From the NCBI RefSeq assembly GCF_001513745.1, contig NZ_CP013382.1, positions 2,790,001 through 2,854,000 on the forward strand: DNA of 64,000 nucleotides, read 5' to 3'. The stretch comes from Burkholderia humptydooensis. GTDB lineage: Bacteria > Pseudomonadota > Gammaproteobacteria > Burkholderiales > Burkholderiaceae. A model generated the notes under the pieces. That model was given only the letters and a program-made list of their open reading frames with translations. It was not told where the DNA came from and did no database searches. Made by a program: the position numbers and the translations under genes. Positions 1 through 10,348 of the stretch are shown here, in pieces. The first letter of the stretch is position 1; every line of letters starts with the position of its first letter.

Positions 1-788
1 GTGAGCCGCCCCGTCTCGAGCACGCGCAACAGCTTCACCTGCGACTCGACGGGCATCTCGGTGATCTCGTCGAGGAACAGCGTGCCGCCGTCCGCGCGCT
101 CGAAGAAGCCCTTGTGCTGACGGTCCGCGCCGGTGAAGCTGCCGCGGTCGTGGCCGAACATCTCGCTCTCGACGAGATTCGCCGCGATCGCGCCGCAGTT
201 GACCGCGAGAAACGGCCCCTTGCGGCGCAGGCTCAGATCGTGGATCGTCTGCGCGGCAAGCTCCTTGCCGGTGCCCGATTCACCCATCAGCAGCACGGAC
301 GCCTCGGTGCCAGCGACGCGGCCGATCGCGTCGTACATCGCCTGCATCACGGGCGAGCTGCCGAGCAGCCTGCCGAAGCGGCCGAGCCGCTGCAGCTCGG
401 AGCGCAGCGCGGCGATCTCCTCGTGCAGCACGCCGGTGCGCGGCACGCGCGCGAAGATGCTGTTCAGCCGCTGCACGTTGATCGGCTTCACCAGATAATC
501 GGTCGCCCCGCGCCGCAATGCGTCGATCGCGGTCTCGAGGCTCGCATGCCCCGTCGTCAACACCATCTCGACATGCGCGTCCTTCGGCAGCTCGTCGAAC
601 AGATCCATGCCGTTGCCGTCCGGCAGGACGAGATCGCACAGCACGAGATCCGGCGTGTGCGCCGCGATCAGCGCGCGCGCTTCCTCCAGCGTCGCCGCAG
701 TGTCACAGGCAAGTTGCTGGGTGTGGGCGAGCGCGGACAGCATGTCGCGTGTGTCCGCATCGTCCTCGACGATGAGAATGCAGGGCAT
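1..788 (-). CDS. Sigma-54-dependent response regulator, NtrC family (C-terminus outside window)
   Basis: The minus strand encodes an N-terminal receiver domain followed by an AAA+ sigma-54 activation domain; the rest of the AAA+ domain and the helix-turn-helix lie beyond base 1. The acidic pair E8/D9 and phosphoacceptor D52 ([11 protein letters not shown]) are visible. Later come Walker A GESGTGKE, the sigma-54 contact loop as GSFTGA, and Walker B TLFLDEI. The start at 788 follows AAGGAG with good spacing. By family it is phosphorylated by a sensor kinase and then remodels sigma-54 RNA polymerase; the kinase is not in the window. It faces a second sigma-54 activator across a 353-bp gap. Target genes are unknown. 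Confidence 0.9.
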   Translation of the reverse strand, partial: MPCILIVEDDADTRDMLSALAHTQQLACDTAATLEEARALIAAHTPDLVLCDLVLPDGNGMDLFDELPKDAHVEMVLTTGHASLETAIDALRRGATDYLVKPINVQRLNSIFARVPRTGVLHEEIAALRSELQRLGRFGRLLGSSPVMQAMYDAIGRVAGTEASVLLMGESGTGKELAAQTIHDLSLRRKGPFLAVNCGAIAANLVESEMFGHDRGSFTGADRQHKGFFERADGGTLFLDEITEMPVESQVKLLRVLETGRL

Positions 789-1141
789 TCGTGCTCCTTC
801 ATTCGTTGCGCGCCGACACAAGCAACGAACGAGCCCGCATGCCGGCGCATATCCGATCAGGCAGCCGAACGATGCCGGCCGATGTGCGATGCGATCGACG
901 ATTCGATCGCGGCGACGAAGCGCGTTGCTCGTTACAGTATAGAAAACGCGCCCGCGGCAAAACCTGTTATCGGATATTTCTATCCGGTCCCATCGTCGAC
1001 ATGGAAATTTCAATTCATTGTTGAAAAATAGTCGCTAGGCTTCTTCTGTGTAAAAAATGCATGCGCCGGGCGCATCCGGCACCGTTCGACCGGAGCGAGC
1101 CCGCGCGGCCCCTCGGGGATATCCCACTCAGCGAGAGGTTC
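789..1141. other. Intergenic region between divergent sigma-54 activators
   Basis: This 353-bp gap carries the promoters of two divergent regulators. It is clearly more AT-rich at about 940-1060 than its surroundings. I see a TATAGA hexamer at 938-943 and a TTGAAA at 1021-1026, but no convincing complete promoter and no clear -24/-12 sigma-54 element. Confidence 0.5.
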
Positions 1142-2110
<969 letters not shown>

Positions 2111-2168
2111 ATGCGCCGGACGCGCTGCGCGCCTGTCGCGCAGCGATCGCGCGGCGAGACGCGCGTTG

Positions 2169-3056
2169 TCAACTGCCCGCGTACCGCGCGACGCTGCGCG
2201 CCTCGATCGCGCGCACGACGGCCGCCATGTCCGCTTGCCCGTACCCGAGCGCCTCGGTCTCGCGATACAGCTCGCAGCAGACTTCGAGCAGCGGCGCCGC
2301 GAGATGCGCGCCGTGCGCGGCCTCGGTCGCGAGCCGGCTGTTCTTGAACACGTCGGTGATCGACGCCTGAACGTCGAAATCCTCGTTGACGAGCTTGTCG
2401 ATCTTCACGCGCGACACGCTGCTCGCCATCGGCCCCGCGTCGAGCGCCGCCTGGAACTGCTTCATGTCGAGCCCGAAGCCGCGCGCCGCGTGCGTGGCCT
2501 CGGCGAGCCCCGTCACCATCGCGATCAGGAACGTGTTGATCGCGAGCTTCATCAGCAGGCCGGTCGGCACCGGCCCCGTCACGACGATCTCGTGGCACAT
2601 CGGCGCCAGCAGCGCTCGCACCTCGTCGACGGCGGCCGGCTCGCCCGCCAGCATCGCGACGAGCCGCCCGGCTTCGGCCGGCTTGCGCGAGCCGGACACC
2701 GGCGCCTCGACATAGCGGCCGCCCGCCGCGCGAATGTCGGCCTCGAGGCCGCGCGAATACTCGGCCGACACAGTCCCCATCTGGACGATCGTATGTTGTG
2801 CGACGTTGCGCGCGAACGCGGGCTTGCCGCGGCCGAGCACCGCGTCGATCGCGGCGTCGGTCGCCATCATCAGGATGACGATGCGCGCGTGCCGATAGAC
2901 GTCGGCCACCGAATCGACGACTTGCGCGCCGGCCGCGCGCAGCGGCTCGCAACGCTCGCGCGTGCGGTTCCACACGACGAGCCCGGTTCCGGCGCGCGCG
3001 AGATTGAGCGCCATCGGCAGCCCCATCACGCCGATGCCAACGAAGCCTACTTTCAT
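2169..3056 (-). CDS. NAD(P)-dependent beta-hydroxyacid dehydrogenase family protein
   Basis: The 295-residue protein belongs to the 3-hydroxyisobutyrate dehydrogenase / tartronate-semialdehyde reductase family. The N-terminus carries the Rossmann motif [17 protein letters not shown] (about residues 7-23). The family substrate segment appears as [14 protein letters not shown] (117-130). The catalytic lysine is K170 in [12 protein letters not shown] at 3056 was chosen because GGAGG lies 6 bp upstream; the 15-residue N-terminal extension possible from 3101 is not family-like. It reads towards the sigma-54 activator and is followed upstream by the FMN monooxygenase on the same strand. The substrate cannot be read from sequence. 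Confidence 0.85.
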   Translation of the reverse strand: MKVGFVGIGVMGLPMALNLARAGTGLVVWNRTRERCEPLRAAGAQVVDSVADVYRHARIVILMMATDAAIDAVLGRGKPAFARNVAQHTIVQMGTVSAEYSRGLEADIRAAGGRYVEAPVSGSRKPAEAGRLVAMLAGEPAAVDEVRALLAPMCHEIVVTGPVPTGLLMKLAINTFLIAMVTGLAEATHAARGFGLDMKQFQAALDAGPMASSVSRVKIDKLVNEDFDVQASITDVFKNSRLATEAAHGAHLAAPLLEVCCELYRETEALGYGQADMAAVVRAIEARSVARYAGS

Positions 3057-3185
3057 GATCGCCTCCATGAGCACGCCGCCGCACGCGGGCGGCGGCGCCA
3101 TCGACAGGTTGCGGGCGATCGGAGCGCTTCAGTCGGCCGTGCGCCCGGGTTGGCGGCATGCGCGCCGCGCCGGCGGCCAGTTTAG

Positions 3186-4535
3186 CTAAATTGCCGCAAC
3201 CTGTGCGTCATGGGCGTAGCGACTCTCCTTGTACGGCAGCCCGAGGTGGTCGCGCAGCGTCGCGCCGCGCCGCACCGGATCGAAGTAGCCGCGCGCGGTC
3301 AGCACCGGCAGCACGCGGTCGACGAAATCGTCTAGCCCGAAGCCCGTCACCGGCAGGCCTAGCATGAAGCCGTCCGCCGCGCCCTCGTCGACCCAGCGGA
3401 TCATCTCGTCCGCGACCCTGTCCGGCGTGCCGATGAACGCCTCCGACGTACCGATGTTCGAGCGCCGCGTCGACACTTCGTACGCGACCTCGCGCAGCGT
3501 CAGCTTGCGCTCGCGCGCAAGCCGCTTGATGTTCTCGGTCGTCGACTGGAAGCCGTCGTTGCCGAGATTGCCGATGTCGGGAAACGGGCCGTCGAGCGGA
3601 TACACGCTGAAATCGTGCTGCTGGAAGAAATGGCTGAGGTACGTGAGCGCCTCGCGCGGCGACAACAGGTCGCGCACCTGCCGATACTTGTCATCCGCGT
3701 CTTCCTGCGTTGCGCCGACGATCGGGCCGATGCCCGGAAACACCTTCACGTGATCGGGATCGCGGCCCGCGGCGGCGGCGGCGGCCTTCACTCGGCGATA
3801 GAACACGCGCGCTTCGTCGAACGTGCTGCCGTTCGAGAACACCGCATCCGCGTAGCGGCCCGCGAAGCCGATGCCGTCGTCCGACGAGCCTGCCTGGAAG
3901 ATCACCGGCTGCCCTTGCGGCGAGCGGCGGATGTTGAGCGGCCCCTCGACCGAAAAGAAGCGGCCGCGATGATCGAGGCGATGCAGCTTGTCCGGATCGA
4001 AGAATTGGCCGGTCGCGCGATCGCGCACGAGCGCGTCGTCGTCCCAACTGTCCCACAGGCCCTGGACCACGTCGAGATGCTCCTCGGCGATCGCGTAGCG
4101 CTGCGCGTGATCCGGATGCGGGCGGCCGTAGTTCTTGCCCGTGCCCTCGATCGACGACGTCACGACGTTCCAGCCCGCGCGCCCGCCGCTGATCAGATCG
4201 AGCGACGCGAACTGCCGCGCGACGTTGTACGGCTCGCTGTACGACGACGACATCGTGCCGACAAGGCCGATCTTCGACGTGAGGACCGCGAGCGCGGACA
4301 GCAGCGAGATCGGCTCGAAGCGGTTGAGGAAGTGCGGCGCCGACTTCGGCGTCACGTACGCCGAATCCGCGATGAACGCGAACGCGATGCCGGCGCTTTC
4401 CGCGCGGCGCGCGCGATCGACGTAGAAATCGAAGTTGATGCTCGCGTCCGGGGGCACGCTCGGATGTTTCCATGCGTTCATGTTCGCACCCGCCCCTTGA
4501 ATCAGGACGCCGAAATGGATGTGTTTTCTGGTCAT
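3186..4535 (-). CDS. FMN-dependent monooxygenase, NtaA/SnaA/DszA family
   Basis: The 449-residue protein matches the long luciferase-like flavin monooxygenases represented by nitrilotriacetate monooxygenase component A and DszA. Typical segments are the N-terminal FGVLIQGAG, the SAYVTPKSAPHF region, GLVGTMSSSYSEPYN, RAGWNVVTS and the RPHPDHAQRYAIAEEHLDVV block. Such enzymes use FMNH2 from a separate flavin reductase to oxidise a small substrate. A flavin reductase of the right family is encoded at 7335-8015 on the same strand, so the two may work together. The substrate is unknown; relatives act on chelators, organosulfur compounds or natural-product intermediates. Confidence 0.88.
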   Translation of the reverse strand: MTRKHIHFGVLIQGAGANMNAWKHPSVPPDASINFDFYVDRARRAESAGIAFAFIADSAYVTPKSAPHFLNRFEPISLLSALAVLTSKIGLVGTMSSSYSEPYNVARQFASLDLISGGRAGWNVVTSSIEGTGKNYGRPHPDHAQRYAIAEEHLDVVQGLWDSWDDDALVRDRATGQFFDPDKLHRLDHRGRFFSVEGPLNIRRSPQGQPVIFQAGSSDDGIGFAGRYADAVFSNGSTFDEARVFYRRVKAAAAAAGRDPDHVKVFPGIGPIVGATQEDADDKYRQVRDLLSPREALTYLSHFFQQHDFSVYPLDGPFPDIGNLGNDGFQSTTENIKRLARERKLTLREVAYEVSTRRSNIGTSEAFIGTPDRVADEMIRWVDEGAADGFMLGLPVTGFGLDDFVDRVLPVLTARGYFDPVRRGATLRDHLGLPYKESRYAHDAQVAAI

Positions 4536-4699
4536 GGGAAGGCTCTATCGAAACGTTCAAACAGCGCGCGCGAACGCAGCGGCGCGTCACGCCGCTCGGG
4601 CCGCGCGCCCGGGAAGGCCGCGCACCACGTCGCAGCCTCGCGGCGCCGTCGTCCGACGAACCCGGACTTCGTCGTGCGATGGCGCCTGTCTCGAACGTC

Positions 4700-4714
4700 G
4701 GGCGAACATCGCCC
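4700..4714. promoter_or_regulatory. Short inverted repeat upstream of the FMN monooxygenase
   Basis: GGGCGA-ACA-TCGCCC is a perfect 6-bp inverted repeat about 165 bp upstream of the monooxygenase start. It sits beside an AT-rich patch (about 4728-4742) that could contain the minus-strand promoter. It may be an operator or just a hairpin; no regulator can be assigned. Confidence 0.25.
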
Positions 4715-4795
4715 GTCAGTTCGCGATACTAAATAAATTCGCGCGACCGATCCGTGTACGGTGCGGCCGTCCTGCTTTCGGTGCGCGCTGCGCGC

Positions 4796-5611
4796 TCAGC
4801 CGAGCGCGGCCGCGCAGCGCGCGCTCGCGGCCGGGTTCGGCACGATCTCGCGCATCCTGATGTCGAACGGGCGCGCCGCCGCGTGCGCGTCGCGAATCCC
4901 GAGCGCCATCTGATGCTCGGCGCCGACGTCGAGCAACGCGAACTGCCAGTGGCTCGCGTCGTCGCCGACGTGCCGATCGAATGCGATGCGCACGGGCTGT
5001 GCGGGCAGCGCGAACGAGAACTCGCCGAGATCGATCGACAGCCCGACGCCGCGCGCCTTGATGTACGCCTCCTTCAACGTCCACAGCTCGAAGAAGCGCG
5101 TGCGCCGCTCGTCGGGCGGCAGCGCGAAGAACGCCGCGCGCTCGCGCGCCGAGAAGTGCGATGCGGCGATGCCGTCGAGATCGTTGCTGCGCGCGCGCTC
5201 CTCGACGTCGATTCCCGCGTCGGCCGTGCGCGTGACGACGCACGCGACGATGCTGCGCGCGTTCGACAGATTGAAGCGCAGCGGCGGCCGCGCATCGCCC
5301 GCGTCGATTTCCGGCCGGCCGTGCGCGTTCGCGCGAAATCGCCATTGCGCGGGCGCGACGTCGCCGGCATACGCGGACAGCACGGTGCGGCACAACGCGC
5401 GCGTCACGAGATATTCGAGCTTCAGGTGATCGAAGGCGAAGCGTCCGAGGCGCTCGCGCTCGTCGGCGCTCAGCAGCGCGCGATAGCGCTCGCGCAGCGC
5501 GGGCGTGTCGCAGGCAGCGGTGCGCGCGTACCACACGTGCGCGTCGCGTTCGCCGAGCGGCAGCGCAGTCGGTGCGTTCATCGTCGGGAAGGGCGTCGAG
5601 GCGTTCGTCAT
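4796..5611 (-). CDS. 4'-phosphopantetheinyl transferase (Sfp-type)
   Basis: The 271-residue protein carries the two Sfp-superfamily signatures: GIDVE (133-137, Mg-binding D135 and E137) and WTLKEAYIKARG (177-188, with the catalytic Glu/Lys). These enzymes move phosphopantetheine from coenzyme A to carrier-protein domains of polyketide or non-ribosomal peptide synthases. No such synthase is in the window, so its partner is elsewhere. The start is uncertain: ATG at 5611 and ATG at 5581 both lack a clear ribosome site, and neither affects the domain. It follows the MFS permease by about 115 bp on the same strand. Confidence 0.87.
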   Translation of the reverse strand: MTNASTPFPTMNAPTALPLGERDAHVWYARTAACDTPALRERYRALLSADERERLGRFAFDHLKLEYLVTRALCRTVLSAYAGDVAPAQWRFRANAHGRPEIDAGDARPPLRFNLSNARSIVACVVTRTADAGIDVEERARSNDLDGIAASHFSARERAAFFALPPDERRTRFFELWTLKEAYIKARGVGLSIDLGEFSFALPAQPVRIAFDRHVGDDASHWQFALLDVGAEHQMALGIRDAHAAARPFDIRMREIVPNPAASARCAAALG

Positions 5612-5726
5612 ACGGGTCGTCGTATCGTGCGCGAGCCGCTCGCGCGGGTATTCGGGTCCATGTTCGAGTCGGCGCGCGCGATTGCGTCCGCATTCGCGGC
5701 GCCGACGCCTCGCGCGCCGCCCTGCG

Positions 5727-6980
5727 TCAAGCCCGCGCGACCGCCGCGCCGCCATGCGCGGGCGCGTCGTTGATCGGGAAGTGCAGCAGCGCCGCGAACA
5801 GCCCGGCGAGCGCCGTCGCGGCCCAGATCAGCGTGTACGACCCCGTCGCGTCGAACACGTAGCCGCCGAGCCACGAGCCGAGAAACGAGCCGATCTGATG
5901 GCTCAGGAAGCACACGCCGAACAGCGTGCCCAGATGCCGCGTGCCGAACACCTTCGCGACGAGCCCGCTCGTCAGCGGCACGGTGCCGAGCCACGTGAGC
6001 CCCATGATCGCCGCGAAGACGACGACCGACGTAGCGGACTTCGGCCCGAGGAAGAACAGCGCGATCGCCGCGCCGCGAATCAGGTACAGCCAGCCGAGCA
6101 CGTGATGCTGCCGGTAGCGCCCGCCGAGCCAGCCGCACGCCCAACTGCCCGCCATGTTGAACAGGCCGATCAGCGCGAGCGCGGTCGCGCCGAGCCCGAC
6201 CGGCATGTGGCAGAGCAGCAGATAGTTCGGCAAGTGCGTTCCGATGAACGCGAGCTGGAATCCGCAGGTGAAGAAGCCGAGCGTCAGCAGACAATAGCCG
6301 CGATGCCGCACCGCATACGACAGCGTGTCCTTCAGCGATACGGCCGCGGTCTCGTGCACGACCGCATGGCTGCCGCGCGTGTTCCGGTCGAGCAGCACGC
6401 CGAGCGGCGCGATCGCGATCATGCAGCCGGCAAGCACGAACAGCGCCACCATCGTGCCCGAATGCGACGTGAACCACTGCGCGACCGGCACGAGCGCGAC
6501 CTGGCCGAGCGAGCCGCCCGCGCTCGCGATGCCCATCGCCATGCTGCGCTTTTCGGGCGGCGCGCCGCGGCCGACCGCGGTCAGCACGACGCCGAAGCTC
6601 GTGCAACTGATCCCGATGCCGACGAGCACGCCTATGCCGAGCACGAGCATCGCGCCCGTTGGCACGACCGCGGCGATCGCGAGGCCGAGCGCGAACACGA
6701 CCGCGCCGATCGCGACGAGCGGCCCGGCACCGTAGCGGTCGGCGGCCGCGCCCGCGAACGGCTGCGCGGCGCCCCAGACGAGGTTGTGCAAGGCGATCGC
6801 GAACGCGATCGTCGTCACGGGCAAGCCGTGGTCGAACGAGAATGGCCCGATGAAAAGGCCGAAGGTTTGCCGCACGCCCATCGCCGCGCTCATCACGAGC
6901 GCGCCGGCGATCACGGCGATCATCATCGGATTGAAGAAACGTGGGGATCCGTCGCGTCGATGCGTTTCGGGTGCAAACAT
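5727..6980 (-). CDS. Major facilitator superfamily transporter
   Basis: This 417-residue protein has about twelve hydrophobic segments in two halves, typical of MFS permeases. An MFS loop 2-3 motif is recognisable as GAAADRYGAG after the second helix, and the second half begins after a polar central loop (around LLDRNTRGSHAVVHE). The ATG at 6980 is preceded by AGGAG at good spacing; the longer reading frame from 7304 adds a non-membrane stretch without family character. It most resembles monocarboxylate or oxalate/formate-type MFS proteins, but the substrate is not deducible. It lies upstream of the phosphopantetheinyl transferase on the same strand. Confidence 0.87.
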   Translation of the reverse strand: MFAPETHRRDGSPRFFNPMMIAVIAGALVMSAAMGVRQTFGLFIGPFSFDHGLPVTTIAFAIALHNLVWGAAQPFAGAAADRYGAGPLVAIGAVVFALGLAIAAVVPTGAMLVLGIGVLVGIGISCTSFGVVLTAVGRGAPPEKRSMAMGIASAGGSLGQVALVPVAQWFTSHSGTMVALFVLAGCMIAIAPLGVLLDRNTRGSHAVVHETAAVSLKDTLSYAVRHRGYCLLTLGFFTCGFQLAFIGTHLPNYLLLCHMPVGLGATALALIGLFNMAGSWACGWLGGRYRQHHVLGWLYLIRGAAIALFFLGPKSATSVVVFAAIMGLTWLGTVPLTSGLVAKVFGTRHLGTLFGVCFLSHQIGSFLGSWLGGYVFDATGSYTLIWAATALAGLFAALLHFPINDAPAHGGAAVARA

Positions 6981-7334
6981 GTCCGCTCCTGTTATGGCGG
7001 CTATCCACGGCGCGAGCGCGACGCGGACAGCGCGATTCGTTTTAGTCGATACGGCGTCGCATCCTCGATCGCACGGCGCCCGCAAGCGTACGCCATCGCG
7101 AATGCAATGGCGCGTCGCGCGACAAGCGGCATGTCGCCGGCCCTCGGATGCGCGCGACGATTGCGCTTGGCGCCCGCACCGCACGCGAGCGTCTGAACGA
7201 TCGAAGACTTTGCAGCGCAACAATCCGGCGCGTGTCGGCGCGCCGCGCTGCGGCCATGGAACCATCGGATGATTCGCATTGGAGTCTATATGAGCGTTTC
7301 GCATTTGTGCAGGAATTCCCTCGCCCGCTCGGCG
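6981..7334. other. Gene-free 354-bp gap
   Basis: Between the flavin reductase end and the MFS start I find no coding or structural signal beyond the MFS ribosome site. The gap probably carries the promoter of the MFS-transferase pair, but no clear -35/-10 is visible. Confidence 0.4.
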
Positions 7335-8015
7335 TCATTGCGCATCGTGCAAGCATGGGGTCAGGGCGCGCGCCGCGCACGGCGCGCCGTCCTGCCACAG
7401 CAGCGGCGCGACGGGCCCGGCAACCAGCACCGAATCGACCCGGCCGATCACGATCGTATGGCTGCCGTAGCTGAAATCGCCGTCGACGGCGCACCACAGC
7501 GTCGCCTGCGCGCCGGCGAGCATCGGCACGCCGTGCGCGTCGCGCCATTCGCCGTGCGCGAAGCGCGCGTCGTGATCGAGCTTGCCGCTGAACGGCGCGA
7601 TCAGGTCGAGCTGGCGCTCGTGCAGCAGGTTCAGCGAGAACCGGCGCGCGCGCATCAGCGGCGCATGCAGCGTCGCCGCGCGATTGATGCACACGAGGAT
7701 CGCGGGCGGCTCGGTGGTGAGCGCGCTCACCGCGGTCGCCGCCATGCCGTAGCGGGCGCACGCGTCGCGCGTCGCGACGATCGACACCGTCGACGTCAGC
7801 CGGCGCATCGCGGCCTTGAAATGCTGCGCGAGCGCATCCGGCGCGGGCGCGGAAGATGCCGCGCGCATCGGCGCCGATGCGTGTGCATGCGGCGTCGATG
7901 CGCGCGGCTCGGCGCGCGATGCGTCGCGCCGTTCGCGCTCGGGCGCCGGCCGCTCGAATGCGGCGTGCGCGTCGCTTGAGGCGCGCGATGCGCGCTCGGT
8001 CCAGGGGCTCGCCAT
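7335..8015 (-). CDS. Flavin reductase-like domain protein (flavin:NADH oxidoreductase)
   Basis: After an Ala/Arg-rich N-terminal tail of about 60 residues, the 226-residue protein contains a flavin-reductase domain. Visible family motifs are LTSTVSIVATRD, GMAATAVSALTTEPPAILVCIN, FSLNLLHERQ, and a late GSHTIVIGRVDSV. This family supplies reduced FMN to two-component monooxygenases, which fits the NtaA-like enzyme at 3186-4535. The ATG at 8015 has a strong AGGAGG. It overlaps the stop of the upstream small gene (TAATG), so translational coupling is likely. The disordered tail is unusual for the family. Confidence 0.87.
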   Translation of the reverse strand: MASPWTERASRASSDAHAAFERPAPERERRDASRAEPRASTPHAHASAPMRAASSAPAPDALAQHFKAAMRRLTSTVSIVATRDACARYGMAATAVSALTTEPPAILVCINRAATLHAPLMRARRFSLNLLHERQLDLIAPFSGKLDHDARFAHGEWRDAHGVPMLAGAQATLWCAVDGDFSYGSHTIVIGRVDSVLVAGPVAPLLWQDGAPCAARALTPCLHDAQ

Positions 8016-8275
8016 TACGTCTCCTCCTTTTGATATCGGGCGGTCGCCGCGAAACGGTCGTCGAACAACGCGAATTCGGATGTGCCGGAGCGCGCGGCGC
8101 CGCCGCCGATCAGGAACCAGCCGCCGCCGATGTACAGCGGCCCGGCCGACGCGATGCGCGCGTCGACCGAATAGCCCGCGCGGCCCGCGCCCGCCGCCAC
8201 GATCGACAGCGCGCGCTTTCCCGCGCCGTGCGCAACACGCGATAACCGCCGCGCCAATCCGGTGTCTGTCGCCAT
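8015..8275 (-). CDS. Small protein of unknown function, coupled to flavin reductase
   Basis: This 86-residue reading frame starts at ATG 8275 and ends in a TAA that overlaps the flavin reductase ATG (TAATG). The overlap, together with the AGGAGG inside its last codons, argues that it is translated. The sequence is basic at the N-terminus, then Ala/Gly-rich (GPLYIGGGWFLIGGGAA), with a polar C-terminus ending YQKEET. I recognise no family. The start lacks a good ribosome site (GAGG about 12 bp upstream). It could be a small accessory subunit or simply a translational leader for the reductase. Confidence 0.5.
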   Translation of the reverse strand: MATDTGLARRLSRVAHGAGKRALSIVAAGAGRAGYSVDARIASAGPLYIGGGWFLIGGGAARSGTSEFALFDDRFAATARYQKEET

Positions 8276-8695
8276 CTGATCGAATCCTCGCTGCGAGGCG
8301 TCGCTTGTCGTCGCGATTCAGCGACATCGCGCGCCGGCGGGCGGGCGAACGGCGGGCCGCGCATCCGTGCGCCGATGCGCGCGCCCGTTCGTCGACGACT
8401 ACCGGCCCCTCGTCGTCCAATTGCCTCTCGTTCGAATCTGCCCGTTTCTGTTTCTCGGCGTCCGGCGCGGTTCGGGCCCGCATCGAACGCACTTCGTCAT
8501 GCATTCAACCTGAATCGTGAACCGATGGATGCAGCGGCCAACCTGACGGCGCATCCGCGCGACGCACCGCGCGCGTGCGCGGCGTTCGTCCGGCGACGCA
8601 TCGCGCGTGACGGCCGATGCGTGCGATACAGGCTAACGGAAAACGCCCGCGTAATGACTTAGATCGTTTACGGCATATGGCAAGCATGCTTACGC
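8276..8695. other. Gene-free 420-bp gap
   Basis: The gap separates the LuxR-type gene end from the flavin-reductase operon and should hold that operon's promoter. It contains a 10-bp palindrome AAGCATGCTT at 8682-8691 next to the regulator stop. No credible gene is visible; reading frames here have the composition of antisense shadows. Confidence 0.4.
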
Positions 8696-9835
8696 TCATT
8701 TCGAGATATAGCCTTCGGCAAGCAATCCCAGGCGCTTCGCCTTCGTCGCGCTGCTCTTGATGTGCTTGCTGTCCATCTTGCGGTTGATCGCGGTGAAGAG
8801 CTGATAGACCGCGCGCTCGTCGAGCCGCAATTCCTCGGCGACGTGGCGCGCGCCGCCGCCGCGCGCGACGAGCCGCAGCGCCAGCACGTCCTGCGCGGCG
8901 AGCGACAGCTCCTGCGCGAGCTCGCGACGGCGCCGCACGACGCGCCATTCGAGCATCTCGTTCGCGAGCCCGCGCAGCACGCGCCGGTTGCGCCACAGCG
9001 CGTCCTCGCCGTGCGGCGCGGACAGCGGCGTCGCGACGTGCAGCAAGCCGAACGTCGACACGTCGCGGCGATGCGCGGGAAAGAACACGTTGCTGCCGAG
9101 CCCCTGCGTCTGCGCGTAGTGGTTCAGCCAGTGATCGGACGGCAATTCGGCAAGCGCCGAGCCGCGCAACGGCTGCGTGTTGTCGCGCGCGTGCGCGACG
9201 GCGGGATCGTTCAGATACCAGTGCTGGTGCACGTAGCGCTGCGCCCACGCAGGCGCGCCGCCGATCAGCAGATCGTGCGTCGTGAACTCGCCCGTGTCCT
9301 CGTCGACGACGAACCAGTGATAGAAGCACTGCGTCGCACCGCATGACGCGCAGATCCATCGCATCAGCGCGAGCAGCGCGCCGTCGTGCTCGCATTCGAC
9401 CGCGAATTCCGGCTGCGCGGCGGGTGCGGCAAGTGCGGCGGGTGCGGCGGCCGCGCGCTCCGCTGGGCGGTATGCACCGGATGCGTCGTTCGCGGCATGC
9501 GCATGCCGTGCATCATGCACAGCGAGCGTGCCGTGCAGCCCCGCATCGCCTGCTGCGCGATGCACGTCGAGCAACGCGCGGTAGTCGATCCCGAGCTGCG
9601 CGGCATAAGGGTCGTGCTCGACGAACGCCGCGACGGCCGCCGGGTCGCGCAGGCCGACGCGCTGCGTCGACACCGGCTCGCCGGGGCTTTTGCAGCGCCG
9701 TTCGAGCACGAAGCCGCGCAACGCGTCGCCCTGCACGCCGAGCGAGATGCGCTTGCCGTCGACGATGCCGACGCGCGTGCGCGCGAGGTCGGAAGAGGAA
9801 GGTTCGAAAGGAACAGAGGTGGATTGTCGAGCCAT
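8696..9835 (-). CDS. LuxR-type transcriptional regulator with long N-terminal extension
   Basis: The 379-residue protein ends in a LuxR-like helix-turn-helix (LSLAAQDVLALRLVARGGGARHVAEELRLDERAVYQLFTAINRKM). The middle (about 145-295) resembles an autoinducer-binding-like fold, with conserved-looking aromatic positions such as CFYHWFVVDEDTGEF, HWYLNDPAVAHA and GLGSNVFFPAHR. LuxR quorum regulators are usually 230-260 residues; the first 120 residues here, including VGIVDGKRISLGVQG, are extra and unknown to me. A 9-bp in-frame repeat encodes the Ala/Pro linker. No luxI-type synthase is nearby, so it would be an orphan regulator. ATG 9835 has only a weak ribosome site. A ligand is not predictable. 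Confidence 0.75.
   Translation of the reverse strand: MARQSTSVPFEPSSSDLARTRVGIVDGKRISLGVQGDALRGFVLERRCKSPGEPVSTQRVGLRDPAAVAAFVEHDPYAAQLGIDYRALLDVHRAAGDAGLHGTLAVHDARHAHAANDASGAYRPAERAAAAPAALAAPAAQPEFAVECEHDGALLALMRWICASCGATQCFYHWFVVDEDTGEFTTHDLLIGGAPAWAQRYVHQHWYLNDPAVAHARDNTQPLRGSALAELPSDHWLNHYAQTQGLGSNVFFPAHRRDVSTFGLLHVATPLSAPHGEDALWRNRRVLRGLANEMLEWRVVRRRRELAQELSLAAQDVLALRLVARGGGARHVAEELRLDERAVYQLFTAINRKMDSKHIKSSATKAKRLGLLAEGYISK
9417..9452. repeat. In-frame 9-bp tandem repeat (4 copies)
   Basis: Four 9-bp units (GCGGCGGGT, GCGGCAAGT, GCGGCGGGT, GCGGCGGCC) lie inside the LuxR-type gene and encode part of its Ala/Pro linker. Copy-number change would not shift the frame. Confidence 0.7.
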
Positions 9836-10348
9836 GACGCCGATCCATTGGTTGGGGTGGGAAGGCGATGGCGGTTTGGCCCGACAGCCGCAAAGCGCAC
9901 GACGACCGGGCGGCTCATGGCGACAGGTCAAATTGCGAACGGTGACGTGAACGCGTCGTGCGGAGTCGGGAAAGAAAAGAATTGCTCCTGCATCACGGCC
10001 ACCGGCGGCCATCGGTGGTGATCAGTCGCGCGGCAGCGACGCTGCCGCCGTCAAGCGGAGTCGAGCAAAGGGAAAAGGAAGGGCACGCCCGCGCGATGCG
10101 CGGGCGAATCGGACGCCGGCGTGCCCGGCGGGCCTCGTTATCTGGGCTGGAACCGGTACGCCGGCACGGCGCACCGAATGCGAAAACGCGCGCGACGCGC
10201 GCGGCAGAGGCTGCGTTCGCTCAAGCGGCGCGCCGCCGGCGCGAGGCACGATGCCGCGCACCGGCGGCGCGCGCCGGAATGGCGAACGAAACGCGTCGGC
10301 CAGCGCAGCCCGCGACGCGCGAACGCGTCCGGCACGTCGCCGTACCGC

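Noticed and set aside
3181..3190. TTTAGCTAAA palindrome at the end of the monooxygenase gene
   Set aside because: It includes the stop codon, has no stable loop and no following T-run.
5505..7196. A long plus-strand open frame (563 codons) opposite the MFS and transferase genes
   Set aside because: It is antisense to two clear genes and consists of low-complexity Arg/Ala/His/Asp runs typical of high-GC shadows. Many similar frames in the window were omitted for the same reason.
8682..8691. AAGCATGCTT palindrome as a lux-type box
   Set aside because: It is only 10 bp, at the 3' end of the regulator gene, and does not match known lux box length or bases.
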